From positions 744,001 to 808,000 of the forward strand of contig NZ_JAFBCY010000002.1 of NCBI RefSeq assembly GCF_016907975.1: a stretch of 64,000 bases of DNA, given 5' to 3'. The position numbers and the translations under genes were made by a program. The notes beneath the pieces are model-generated. The model saw nothing but the letters and a program-made list of their open reading frames with translations, was not told the origin of the DNA and did not search any database. This DNA comes from Methylopila capsulata. Its GTDB lineage: Bacteria > Pseudomonadota > Alphaproteobacteria > Rhizobiales > Methylopilaceae. Shown piece by piece: positions 36,528-44,563 of this stretch. Numbering within the stretch: position 1 is the first letter of the stretch; each line of letters starts with the position of its first letter.

Positions 36528-36944
36528 ATGACCAAAGGATCCGAGATCGACCTCTTCGCCGACCGGCTCGACGCCTACGGCCCGGACCTGGCGCGCTGGC
36601 CCGCGGACCTCGCCGAGGACGCCGCGGCGCTGCTGGCGCGCTCGGCGGAGGCGCGGGCGCGCCAGAGCGACGCCCGCCGTTTCGCGCGACTGCTGGCCTC
36701 CGCGGCGGAAGCGCCCGCGCCCAACGGCTTCGCGTTCCGGGTCGTCGGCGAGATCGCGGCGCGGCGGGAGGACCGGTGGTTCCGGCTGTTCGGCTCGCCC
36801 GGCCGCTTCGGCCTTGCGAGCGCGGGCCTCTGCGCCGCGGCGGTCGTCATCGGCGTCAGCCTCGGCCTCGCCGCCAGCCCAACCAGCCCGAGCTACGATC
36901 CCGGCGACGCCATCGACGTCGCCTTCAACGACGTGGACCTGTGA
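36528..36944 (+). CDS. Putative membrane anti-sigma factor
   Basis: A 138-residue protein. The N-terminal cytosolic part has the DRLDAYGPDLARWPADL motif recurrent in proteins beside ECF genes of Alphaproteobacteria. One TM helix is at about 98-120 (FGLASAGLCAAAVVIGVSLGLA), with a short acidic periplasmic tail ending DVAFNDVDL. gaggag precedes the ATG. Its TGA overlaps the ATG of the next gene. The position, topology and size fit a single-pass anti-sigma that holds the ECF factor at the membrane. No zinc (ZAS) motif is present. The anti-sigma role is inferred from context. Confidence 0.7.
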   Translation: MTKGSEIDLFADRLDAYGPDLARWPADLAEDAAALLARSAEARARQSDARRFARLLASAAEAPAPNGFAFRVVGEIAARREDRWFRLFGSPGRFGLASAGLCAAAVVIGVSLGLAASPTSPSYDPGDAIDVAFNDVDL

Positions 36945-37366
36945 TGGCGCGACGGCCCCACTGGGCGCTCTACGCCGCGCTCGCGCTCTCGGTCGCGCTC
37001 AACCTCGGCGGCGCCGGCTATCTGTTCGCGACCGCCGAACGTGGCCGAGGCCCCCGCACGATCGAAAACACGATCGAGACCGTCTCCAGCCGCTACCCCG
37101 GCGCCACCGGCGAGGCGATCCGCGCCGCGCTGGAAAACCGGCGCGCCGAGCTGAAGACCGCGTTCGACGACATCCGCACGGCCCGCCGCGCCACCCGCGC
37201 CGCGATGAAGGCGCAGCCCTACGATCCCGAGCGGCTGGAAGCCGCCTTCGCGGAGGCGCGCGCAAAGAGCTCCGCGCTGCAGGCGATCGTCCACGAGGCG
37301 ATCGCCTCCGCCATTCCCGGCGCGCCGACGGACGACCGCGCCAGGATCAGCGACGACAAGGACTGA
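36944..37366 (+). CDS. Membrane-anchored periplasmic sensor-like protein (metal-resistance/CpxP-ZraP-like)
   Basis: A 140-residue protein. The signal anchor is at about 7-28 (WALYAALALSVALNLGGAGYL), and a helical periplasmic domain follows with RAALENRRAELKTAFDDIRTARRATRAAMKAQPYD and LEAAFAEARAKSSALQAIVHEAI. This heptad-like pattern is typical of Metal_resist/CnrX or Spy/CpxP-like proteins. The His pairs that bind metal in CnrX are not evident; only one His stands near the C-terminus. It overlaps the anti-sigma gene by TGATG coupling, so it probably relays an envelope or cation signal to it. Confidence 0.7.
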   Translation: MARRPHWALYAALALSVALNLGGAGYLFATAERGRGPRTIENTIETVSSRYPGATGEAIRAALENRRAELKTAFDDIRTARRATRAAMKAQPYDPERLEAAFAEARAKSSALQAIVHEAIASAIPGAPTDDRARISDDKD

Positions 37367-37381
37367 GACGCGAGGCGCCGC

Positions 37382-37921
37382 TCAGTACTCGACGACGCCG
37401 TCGAGCGCGTAGTGCTTGATCGTCTTGCGGTTCGCGATCAGCTCGTCGATCGTCGGCTCGTTGTTCATCGCGCGCTTGATGGCGAGCTTCATCGCCTCGT
37501 AGTTCGTGCGGTAGAGGTCGGGCTTGTCGAGGTTCGGGTCCTCGGCGCAGCGGAGATCGAGCCAGACGGTCACGATGATGCAGATGTCGTTGACGATGTC
37601 CTTGGGGATGACGCCGTCGATGACGCTGTCGAGCACGGCGTCCGCGATCGCGCCCTGAACGACGCCGCCGAGCAGGTCGACGTACTCCGCGCCCGGGATC
37701 GTCACCTTCGACGTCATCAGCGTGGCGGGCCGGACCAGCTGGTTGAGGTCGCGCACCGCGAACATGCGGGTGTGCCCGACGCTCTGGCCGAGCATGGAGG
37801 CGAAGGCCTGGCCGACCGGGCCGTTGACGGCGCCGATCAGGACCTCCGGCATCGCGTCGGTCGCCTGGCCCTCGACGGCCAGAACGGTCGCCTCGCCGGC
37901 GCGGAAGATGATGTCGGTCAT
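37382..37921 (-). CDS. Formaldehyde-activating enzyme (Fae) paralogue lacking the catalytic His
   Basis: A 179-residue Fae-fold protein. The core matches Fae through GPVGQAFASMLGQSVGH, RPATLMTSKVTI, VVQGAIADAV, GVIPKD and YRTNYEAMKLAIKRA. True Fae condenses formaldehyde with tetrahydromethanopterin. Aligning its A-H-I-D-L-I-I-G stretch with this protein's A-M-P-E-V-L-I-G places Met24 at the active-site His. This suggests a divergent, possibly non-catalytic or binding role. caggagct precedes the ATG. It follows the carbonic anhydrase gene by 25 bases in the same direction. The family call is confident and the function unknown. Confidence 0.85.
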   Translation of the reverse strand: MTDIIFRAGEATVLAVEGQATDAMPEVLIGAVNGPVGQAFASMLGQSVGHTRMFAVRDLNQLVRPATLMTSKVTIPGAEYVDLLGGVVQGAIADAVLDSVIDGVIPKDIVNDICIIVTVWLDLRCAEDPNLDKPDLYRTNYEAMKLAIKRAMNNEPTIDELIANRKTIKHYALDGVVEY

Positions 37922-37946
37922 CAGAAAGCTCCTGTGAAGGTCGTCG

Positions 37947-38612
37947 TCATTCCGTCGGCACGTCGCACCAGACGCCCCGGGCGTCGTCGCGACACCGGAG
38001 GCAACCGTTGGCGACGCCGAAATGCATGGCGGAGATGGCGAGCGACCCGTCCTCGACCCGCTCGCGCACCCAGGGGAAGGTCATCAGGTTCGCGACAGTC
38101 ACCTCTGCGCAGGCCTGCTCGGCCAGCCGCTCGCGCTCGTCCCAGTCGAGCGAGGCGTCGACCTTGGCGCGCGCCTCGTCGGCGATGTCCATCCAGCTGA
38201 CCACGAAGTCCGAGGCCTCGGCCGGCGCGCCTTGGAACAGCGCCTTCACGCCGCCGCAACCGGCGTGGCCCAGCACGACGATGCGGTGAACCTGAAGCAC
38301 CCGCACCGCGAACTCGACCGCGGCGCTCGCGCCGTGATGCGCCTGGTCGGGCGCGTAGGGCGGCACCAGCGCCGCGACGTTGCGCAGCACGAACAGTTGT
38401 CCCGGCGCTGCGCCCAGGATCTGCTGCGGATCCACGCGGCTGTCCGAGCATCCGATCACCATCACCTTCGGCGACTGGCCCTGGGCGAGGCGCTCGAAAC
38501 GGCGTTGCAGCTCGGGCCAGGCTTCGGCGCGAAACCGCCGGTAGCCGTCGAAAAGAGCGTCCAGCGAACCCGCCCGCCCGGGCGTCGTCGCGGGGCTGTG
38601 ACCGTCGTTCAT
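37947..38612 (-). CDS. Beta-class carbonic anhydrase
   Basis: A 221-residue zinc enzyme interconverting CO2 and bicarbonate. The ligands are C55 and D57 in GCSDSRVDP, and H116 and C119 in GHAGCGGV. The ATG at 38612 was preferred because aggggg lies 10 bases upstream; in-frame starts exist up to 38675. It is the likely first gene of an operon with the Fae paralogue, which would couple bicarbonate supply with one-carbon metabolism (inference). Confidence 0.95.
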   Translation of the reverse strand: MNDGHSPATTPGRAGSLDALFDGYRRFRAEAWPELQRRFERLAQGQSPKVMVIGCSDSRVDPQQILGAAPGQLFVLRNVAALVPPYAPDQAHHGASAAVEFAVRVLQVHRIVVLGHAGCGGVKALFQGAPAEASDFVVSWMDIADEARAKVDASLDWDERERLAEQACAEVTVANLMTFPWVRERVEDGSLAISAMHFGVANGCLRCRDDARGVWCDVPTE

Positions 38613-38810
38613 GAACCGCTGCCCCCTGTCGCCGCGTAAGGTTGAAACCGTGATGGCTTTGGCCGCACGGACCATGCCCGTCGGGCGCCCGTCAATCGCG
38701 CAGAGGGTCGCGGCCTCATCTTCGCGCGAGCCGTCTGGCCGAACGCCGCGGCGGGTCTATCTGGAACCGTTCGAGGGCGTGATCAACGCCGCCTTTAGGA
38801 TCGGACGCCG

Positions 38811-39692
38811 ATGATCGCATCCGCCTCGCCCGGAGGTTTTGGGCCGAAGGACGACGCGCTGGACGCCGCGGCCTGGGCGGCCGTGCGGGCCGTGCGCCAT
38901 GGCGCGACGCCGCCCGCGCATCTCCGCGCCCATCCCCTGCTAGGGATGCTCGGGCCGGTCGCGCTGCCGCGCGCCGCGGTGATCGCCCAGATCGGGCAGT
39001 CGCTCGACGGCCGCGTCGCCACCGTCACCGGCGCCTCGCACTACATCAACGGCCCCGGCGGCCTCGATCACCTGCATCGCCTGCGGGCGCTGGTCGACGC
39101 GGTCGTGGTCGGCGTCGGCACGGTGTGCGCCGACGACTGCCAGCTCACGGTGCGGCGGGTCGAAGGCGTCTCCCCGGCGCGCGTCGTGATCGACCCGACG
39201 GGCCGCATGCCGGCCGGCGCGCGCATGCTGGCGGACGACGGGACGCGGCGCATCGTGATCCGCGCCGAGGGCGCGCCCCACTGCGACGCGCCGGGCGTCG
39301 AGACGGTTCATCTGCCGGTCGCCGCGGGCCGAATCGAGCCGCGCGACGTCGTCGCCGCGCTCGGACGCCGGGGCCTGCGCCGGGTGCTGATCGAAGGCGG
39401 CGCCGCGACGGTCTCCGCCTTCATCGAGGCGGACATGGTCGACAGGCTGCACGTGATGGTCGCGCCGCTGCTGGTCGGCTCGGGGCGCGCAGGCCTCGCG
39501 CTCGCGCCGATCGAGCGGCTCGACCTCGCGCGCCGGCCGGCCGCCGCGGCGTTTTCGCTCGGCGAAGACATCCTGTTTGACTGCGACATGCGGCGTTCGG
39601 CGCAGAACCGGCGCGCGGAGGGAGGGTTAAGCGATGACGCTGACGGCATCGACGAGGACGCCCGCGGCCGGCGGCTACACGCCGACGGCTAA
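38811..39692 (+). CDS. RibD C-terminal-like reductase
   Basis: A 293-residue protein of the RibD_C / dihydrofolate reductase-like fold. Motifs are IAQIGQSLDGRVATVTGASHYINGPGGLDHLHRLRALVDAVVVGVGTV (about 58-105), LIEGGAATVSAFIEADMVDRLHVMVAPLLVGSG and a closing LGEDILFDCDMRR. It has an extra N-terminal segment of about 50 residues and no deaminase domain, so it is not complete RibD. It probably reduces a pyrimidine or pterin-like compound with NADPH. Its C-terminal tail runs 59 bases into the next gene, an unusually long overlap that might reflect loss of an earlier stop. Confidence 0.88.
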   Translation: MIASASPGGFGPKDDALDAAAWAAVRAVRHGATPPAHLRAHPLLGMLGPVALPRAAVIAQIGQSLDGRVATVTGASHYINGPGGLDHLHRLRALVDAVVVGVGTVCADDCQLTVRRVEGVSPARVVIDPTGRMPAGARMLADDGTRRIVIRAEGAPHCDAPGVETVHLPVAAGRIEPRDVVAALGRRGLRRVLIEGGAATVSAFIEADMVDRLHVMVAPLLVGSGRAGLALAPIERLDLARRPAAAAFSLGEDILFDCDMRRSAQNRRAEGGLSDDADGIDEDARGRRLHADG

Positions 39693-40185
39693 GGTGCTGC
39701 ACTGGGTGGTGGCGATCTTCGTCATCTCGGAAATCATCGTCGGCCTGTCGCTGGACAGCATCCCGGACGGGCCGACCAAGGACACGATCTACGACCTGCA
39801 CAAGTCGACCGGGATCGTCATCCTCACGCTGATGATCGTCCGGCTGGCCTGGCGCCTGACCAACCCGCCGCCGCCGTCGGAGCCCACGCTCGCGCGCTGG
39901 CAGATCGGCCTGTCGCACGCGGTGCACTGGACGCTCTACCTGATCCTGCTGGTGATGCCGATCCTCGGCTGGGCCGGCTCCAACGCCTTCGGCGCGCCGG
40001 TTCCGGTGTTCTGGCTGTTCGAGATGCCAAGGATCATGTCGGAGAACAAGGAGCTGTCGAAGCAGATCCTGGCGGTGCACGGCACGCTCGGCTTCGTCGC
40101 CGGCGGCCTGATCCTGCTCCACGTCGCCGCGGCGCTCTACCACCGGCTCGTTCTGAAGGACGCGGTGCTGGCCCGCATGACCTGA
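39634..40185 (+). CDS. Cytochrome b561 family protein
   Basis: A 183-residue four-helix membrane cytochrome. Likely haem ligands are His in KVLHWVVAIFV, DLHKSTGIVIL, AVHGTLGFVAGG and ILLHVAAALYHRLV. It transfers electrons from the quinone pool or to oxygen radicals. A ribosome site (gagggaggg) precedes the ATG inside the upstream reductase gene, which it overlaps by 59 bases. Co-transcription with that reductase is likely. Confidence 0.93.
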   Translation: MTLTASTRTPAAGGYTPTAKVLHWVVAIFVISEIIVGLSLDSIPDGPTKDTIYDLHKSTGIVILTLMIVRLAWRLTNPPPPSEPTLARWQIGLSHAVHWTLYLILLVMPILGWAGSNAFGAPVPVFWLFEMPRIMSENKELSKQILAVHGTLGFVAGGLILLHVAAALYHRLVLKDAVLARMT

Positions 40186-40208
40186 GGCGCCCGGCTCAAG
40201 GCCGGATA

Positions 40209-40239
40209 ATGGGCGCGAACCCGTTCGGCTCGCGCCCAT
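40209..40239. terminator. Stem-loop between cytochrome b561 and osmC genes
   Basis: Perfect 10-bp inverted repeat atgggcgcga / tcgcgcccat with an 11-base loop. It lies between convergent gene ends. No T-run follows, so termination strength is uncertain. Confidence 0.6.
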
Positions 40240-40259
40240 CGTCGCCCGTTGCGTCGAAC

Positions 40260-40685
40260 TCAGCCCGCGAGCGACGCCTCGAAGTTGATCTTCGCGTTCA
40301 GCACCTTGGAGACCGGGCAGCCGTCCTTGGCCTTGGTCGCGATCTCCTTGAACTGGGCCTCGTCGATGCCGGGCACCTTGGCCGTGACCGAGAGGTCGAT
40401 GAAGGTGATCTGGAAACCCCCGCCCTGTTGCTCGATCGAGACCGCCGAGGAGGCCTCGATCTCGTCCGGCGTGAAGCCGGCTTCGCCCAGCATGAGCGAG
40501 AGCGCCATCGAGAAGCACGAGGCGTGGGCCGCGCCGATCAGCTCTTCCGGGTTGGTGCCCTTCTCGTCGCCGAAGCGCTTCTTGAACGAGTAGTTCAGGT
40601 CGGACAGAGCTCCGCTCTCGGTCGAGACCTTGCCCGAGCCTTCCTTGACGGAGCCGTTCCAAACGGCGCTGCCGGTGCGCTTCAT
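40260..40685 (-). CDS. osmC: OsmC-family peroxiredoxin
   Basis: A 141-residue OsmC/Ohr-type thiol peroxidase reducing organic hydroperoxides. It opens KRTGSAVWNGSVKEGSG. The two redox cysteines are in AHASCFSMAL and KDGCPVSKVL. It is closer to OsmC than to Ohr by the N-terminal block. A ribosome site (aaggagag) precedes the ATG. It is a single gene convergent with cytochrome b561. Confidence 0.95.
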   Translation of the reverse strand: MKRTGSAVWNGSVKEGSGKVSTESGALSDLNYSFKKRFGDEKGTNPEELIGAAHASCFSMALSLMLGEAGFTPDEIEASSAVSIEQQGGGFQITFIDLSVTAKVPGIDEAQFKEIATKAKDGCPVSKVLNAKINFEASLAG

Positions 40686-40806
40686 AGTCGCTCTCCTTGG
40701 ATTCGACCGCCGTTTCGGCGGCGTTGAGAGACGAGTTAGGGCGCGGGGGCGGATCGTCAGGGGCGGTCGCGCGCACGGGGCGCGTGCGGAGACGCGCGGG
40801 AACCCG

Positions 40807-41730
40807 TCATTCGGCGGGCTGCGCCGCGGCCGGGCCGCTCAGCTGCTTTCCCGCGAACTGCGCCTTGCGGCGGGCCGCGAGCGCGGCGTTGAACTCGGCC
40901 CCGAGAATGAACAGCGCGGCCGACACGTTGAGGAACACGATCGCCGTCATGATGCCGGCGAGCCCGGCGTAGGTGGAGGCGTAGTTCGCGAAGCGCGCGA
41001 GGTAGATCGAGAAGCCGGTCGCGCCCGCGATCCAGAGCGCCACCGTGATGGCGACGCCCGGCAGCACGTCCATGACCTTCCGGCGTCCGCCGGGCAGCCA
41101 GAGGTGGGTGAGGACCAGCCCCGTGGTCACCACCACGATCGTGAGCCCGTAGCGCGCGAGATTGCTGATGAACTCGAGGTTCACGAGGGCGACGGCGTAC
41201 TCCGGAAAATAGTTCGAGACGTAGGTGAGCGCGAAGCCCCAGAGGATCGGCCACAGCACGATGAAGATCGCGACTACCACCAGCCCGAAGGCGCCGAGCA
41301 GCACGAACCAGATGCTCTGCAGCCGCGCGAGCCACACCGGCTTCGAGGTGGGCGACGCGTAGGCGCGGCCGAGCGCGATCCTGAGCGACTCCACCGCGGA
41401 GGACGACACCCACAGCGTCAGCAGCACGCCGATGGTGAGGATGCCGCCGCGCGGCGTGGTCAGCACCTTCTGCACCTCGGTCGCGAGCGGCATGGCGACG
41501 CCCGACGGCCAGGTGTCGAAGATCAGGTGGACGATCGTCGAGGTCTCGGCGCCCGCCCCCAGGAACGCCGCGAGCGCGGTCACGAAGATCAGGAACGGGA
41601 AGATCGCGAGCAGGCCCGACAGCGCGACGTGGCTGGCGATCGCCCAGCCGTCGTCGCGCTCGAAACGCTGGAGCGCGTCCCAAACCAGCCAAACCACCGA
41701 AGCCGACGCGTCCCGCAGACCTTTGCGCAT
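40807..41730 (-). CDS. YihY/BrkB family membrane protein
   Basis: A 307-residue polytopic inner-membrane protein with about six helices. Family blocks are WAIASHVALSGLLAIFPFLIFVTALAAFLG, LWVSSSAVESLRIALGRAY, and a C-terminal ASTYAGLAGIMTAIVFLNVSAALFILGAEFNA. Often misannotated as ribonuclease BN; transport of lipids or solutes has been suggested but not settled. It is single and divergent from the EamA gene. Confidence 0.92.
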   Translation of the reverse strand: MRKGLRDASASVVWLVWDALQRFERDDGWAIASHVALSGLLAIFPFLIFVTALAAFLGAGAETSTIVHLIFDTWPSGVAMPLATEVQKVLTTPRGGILTIGVLLTLWVSSSAVESLRIALGRAYASPTSKPVWLARLQSIWFVLLGAFGLVVVAIFIVLWPILWGFALTYVSNYFPEYAVALVNLEFISNLARYGLTIVVVTTGLVLTHLWLPGGRRKVMDVLPGVAITVALWIAGATGFSIYLARFANYASTYAGLAGIMTAIVFLNVSAALFILGAEFNAALAARRKAQFAGKQLSGPAAAQPAE

Positions 41731-41882
41731 GTGGCGGGAATGTAGCGCTGCGGCGGCGGAAATGGAGTCCGCGCCGGGGCGGCCGTCTGCGCGCCATCGT
41801 CGCGCGTGATGCAGCCATCATGGATTAGCGCTTGAGCGCGGCGGCCAGGAGGGCGAGGAGACAGGCGTCCTCGGAGCTGGTC

Positions 41883-42842
41883 ATGATCGCGCGCCTGACG
41901 CCCATCGTCTTCATTGTAATCTGGTCGACCGGCTGGATCGTCGCCAAGCTCGCGGCCCCGCACGCCGATCCCCTCGCGTTCCTGATGGTCCGCTACGCCG
42001 GCGCGGTCGCGCTGCTCGCGCCGCTCGCCGTCGTTCTCGGCGCCCGCTGGCCGGCGACGCGCGGCGAGTGGGGCCACGCGCTGCTGAACGGCGCGCTGCT
42101 CCACGGGCTCTATCTCGGCGGCGTGTGGTGGGCGGTGTCGCAAGGCGTGCCGGCCGGCGTCTCGGCGCTCATCGCGGCGCTGCAGCCGCTGTTCACGGCG
42201 CTGGCCGCCGGGCCGCTGCTCGGCGAACGGCTCGACGGCCGTCGCTGGCTCGGCGTCGCGCTGGGCTTCGCCGGTGTCGCCGGCGTGGTCGCGCCGAAGC
42301 TCGCCGGCGGCGCGGCGGAGGGGCTCGGCGGGCTCGGCCTGCCGATCGCCGTCAACGTGCTGGCGATGGCGGCCGTCACCGCCGCAACCCTGCACCAGAA
42401 GCGCGCGCTCGCCGGCGCGGACCTGCGGACGCTCGCCCCGGCGCAGTACCTCGGCGCGCTCGCGGTCACCGCGCCCGTGGTCTGGGCGACCGGCGAAACC
42501 CGGATCGACTGGACCGGCGAGACGCTCATCGCCATGGTCTGGTCGGTGCTTGTGCTCTCGATCGCCGCGATCATGCTGATGCTGGTGATGATCAAGCGCG
42601 GCGAGGTCTCGCGCGTCGCGGCGCTGATCTATCTGGTGCCTCCGACTGCGGCGGTTCAGGCCTATCTCCTGTTCGGCGAGACGCTCTCCCCGCTGCAGCT
42701 TGCGGGCATGGCGCTCGCCGCCGTCGGGGTCGGACTCGCGGCGGGCGGGGCCTCCGGCGCGCCTGCGTCCGCCGAAGGGTGCATTGCGGCGAACGTCCCC
42801 GCCGAGGAGGATGCGGCGAAGAGATCGCGACCGCCGGCCTGA
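41883..42842 (+). CDS. EamA/DMT-superfamily transporter
   Basis: A 319-residue ten-helix drug/metabolite exporter with two EamA repeats. Recognisable parts are VIWSTGWIVAKLAAPHADPLAFLMVRY, the GVPAGVSALIAALQPLFTAL loop and the second-repeat VAALIYLVPPTAAVQAYLLFGETLSPLQLAGM. The ATG at 41883 has cggag upstream. An upstream in-frame start at 41832 is less likely. The substrate is unknown. mcd follows 38 bases after, in the same direction, probably in one transcript. Confidence 0.9.
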   Translation: MIARLTPIVFIVIWSTGWIVAKLAAPHADPLAFLMVRYAGAVALLAPLAVVLGARWPATRGEWGHALLNGALLHGLYLGGVWWAVSQGVPAGVSALIAALQPLFTALAAGPLLGERLDGRRWLGVALGFAGVAGVVAPKLAGGAAEGLGGLGLPIAVNVLAMAAVTAATLHQKRALAGADLRTLAPAQYLGALAVTAPVVWATGETRIDWTGETLIAMVWSVLVLSIAAIMLMLVMIKRGEVSRVAALIYLVPPTAAVQAYLLFGETLSPLQLAGMALAAVGVGLAAGGASGAPASAEGCIAANVPAEEDAAKRSRPPA

Positions 42843-42880
42843 TCGGCTGAGACGTCGTGCGCGCCATCGGAGCCTCCTGC

Positions 42881-44563
42881 ATGACCGCCGTAGCCAAGCC
42901 CCTCGCCGCCGAGGCCGAAAGCCCCGCGGCCCGACTCGCATCCGTCCTGCCGGCGCTCGACACGCTGCTGTCGGAGGCGACTCAGGCTGTCCGGGCGAAG
43001 GTTCTGAAGGGCGAGCGGCTCGACACGGCCCTGCTCGAGCGCGAGCAGCGCGCGACCCACGGCCTCGCCTGGCTCGCCACCTACCGCATGGCGCTGCGCG
43101 AGCTGCACCACTGGAGCGAGCGTCTCGCCCAGGAGGGCCGCTACGGCGCGATCGAGGAGGCGATCCTGCGGATCGGCGCGGCGGAGTACGTCGCGCAGCT
43201 CATCGGCGGCATCCCGATGAATCAGGGCGAGATCCTGCGCGCGACCGACCTCGGCCTCGACGCCGGCCGCCCGGCCGAGCTGCTGGGCGACGCCGGCCGC
43301 GAGCTGATCGCCGACGGCGGCACCGCGGAGGCGCGCGCCGCGCTGGTCGACCTGATGCGGGAGGCCGACGGCCGCGCCGGCTTCGGCGACTCCGGGCTCG
43401 ACGAAACCCACGGCCAGTTCCGCGACGAGATGCGCCGCTTCGCCGACGCCGAGGTCGCGCCTTACGCCCACGCCTGGCATCTCGCAAACGCCTACATCCC
43501 GCTCGAAACCATCTCCAAGATGTCCGAGCTCGGGGTGTTCGGCCTGACCATCCCGGAGGAGTACGGCGGGCTCGGCCTCGGCAAGGAGGCCATGTGCGTG
43601 GTCTCCGAGGAGCTCAGCCGCGCCTACATCGGCGTCGGCTCGCTCGGCACCCGCTCCGAGATCGCCGCCGAGCTGATCATGGGCGGCGGCACCGAGGAGC
43701 AGAAGGCGCACTTCCTGCCGAAGCTCGCCGACGGCTCGATCCTGCCGACCGCGGTGTTCACCGAGCCCAACACCGGCTCGGACCTCGCGAGCCTCAAGAC
43801 CCGCGCCACCCGCGACGGCGAGGTCTATAAGGTCAACGGCGCCAAGACCTGGATCACGCATCCCGTCCGCGCCGACCTGATGACGCTGCTGGTGCGCACC
43901 GACCCCAACGAGCGCGGCCACCGCGGCCTCTCCATGCTGCTGGCCGAAAAGCCGCGCGGCACCGACGGCGACCCGTTCCCCGCGCCCGGCATGTCCGGCG
44001 GCGAGATCGAGGTGCTGGGCTATCGCGGCATGAAGGAGTTCGAGATCGGCTTCGACGGGTTCGAGGTTCCGGTCGCGAACCTGCTCGGCGGCGTCGAGGG
44101 CGAGGGCTTCAAGCAGCTCATGAAGACCTTCGAGAGCGCCCGCATCCAGACCGCGGCCCGCGCCGTGGGCGTGGCGCAGTCGGCGCTCGACATCGGCCTG
44201 CGCTACGCCGAGGAGCGCGCGCAGTTCGGCAAGGCGATCGTCGCCTTCCCCCGCGTCGCCGACAAGCTCGCGATGATGGCGGTCGAGGTCCAGATCGCGC
44301 GCCAGATCACCTATTTCGCCGCGCGCGAGAAGGACAAGGACCACCGCTGCGACCTCGAGGCCGGCATGGCGAAGCTGCTCGCCGCCCGCGTCGCCTGGGC
44401 CGCGGCCGACAACGCGCTGCAGATCCACGGCGGCAACGGCTTCGCGCTCGAGTACCAGATCTCCCGCGTGCTCTGCGACGCCCGCATCCTCAACATCTTT
44501 GAGGGCGCGGCCGAGATCCAGGCCCAGGTCATCGCCCGCCGCCTGCTGGAGCAGGGGGCCTGA
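42881..44563 (+). CDS. mcd: (2S)-methylsuccinyl-CoA dehydrogenase
   Basis: A 560-residue FAD enzyme of the acyl-CoA dehydrogenase superfamily, oxidising methylsuccinyl-CoA to mesaconyl-CoA in the ethylmalonyl-CoA pathway. The diagnostic feature is an extra N-terminal domain (about 1-160, with EREQRATHGLAWLATYRMAL and IGGIPMNQGEILRATDLGL) before a standard dehydrogenase core. That core has VFGLTIPEEYGGLGLGKEAM, TAVFTEPNTGSDLASLKTRA, GKTWITH-like KTWITHPVRADLMTLL and ALQIHGGNGFALEYQISRVL. Start 42881 follows ggag. The pathway regenerates glyoxylate from acetyl-CoA in methylotrophs and some phototrophs. No other pathway gene is in this window. Confidence 0.93.
   Translation: MTAVAKPLAAEAESPAARLASVLPALDTLLSEATQAVRAKVLKGERLDTALLEREQRATHGLAWLATYRMALRELHHWSERLAQEGRYGAIEEAILRIGAAEYVAQLIGGIPMNQGEILRATDLGLDAGRPAELLGDAGRELIADGGTAEARAALVDLMREADGRAGFGDSGLDETHGQFRDEMRRFADAEVAPYAHAWHLANAYIPLETISKMSELGVFGLTIPEEYGGLGLGKEAMCVVSEELSRAYIGVGSLGTRSEIAAELIMGGGTEEQKAHFLPKLADGSILPTAVFTEPNTGSDLASLKTRATRDGEVYKVNGAKTWITHPVRADLMTLLVRTDPNERGHRGLSMLLAEKPRGTDGDPFPAPGMSGGEIEVLGYRGMKEFEIGFDGFEVPVANLLGGVEGEGFKQLMKTFESARIQTAARAVGVAQSALDIGLRYAEERAQFGKAIVAFPRVADKLAMMAVEVQIARQITYFAAREKDKDHRCDLEAGMAKLLAARVAWAAADNALQIHGGNGFALEYQISRVLCDARILNIFEGAAEIQAQVIARRLLEQGA

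Noticed and set aside
38611-38814. 67-codon plus ORF between the carbonic anhydrase and RibD-like genes
   Set aside because: Its start lies inside the carbonic anhydrase start codon region and no ribosome site or family is visible.
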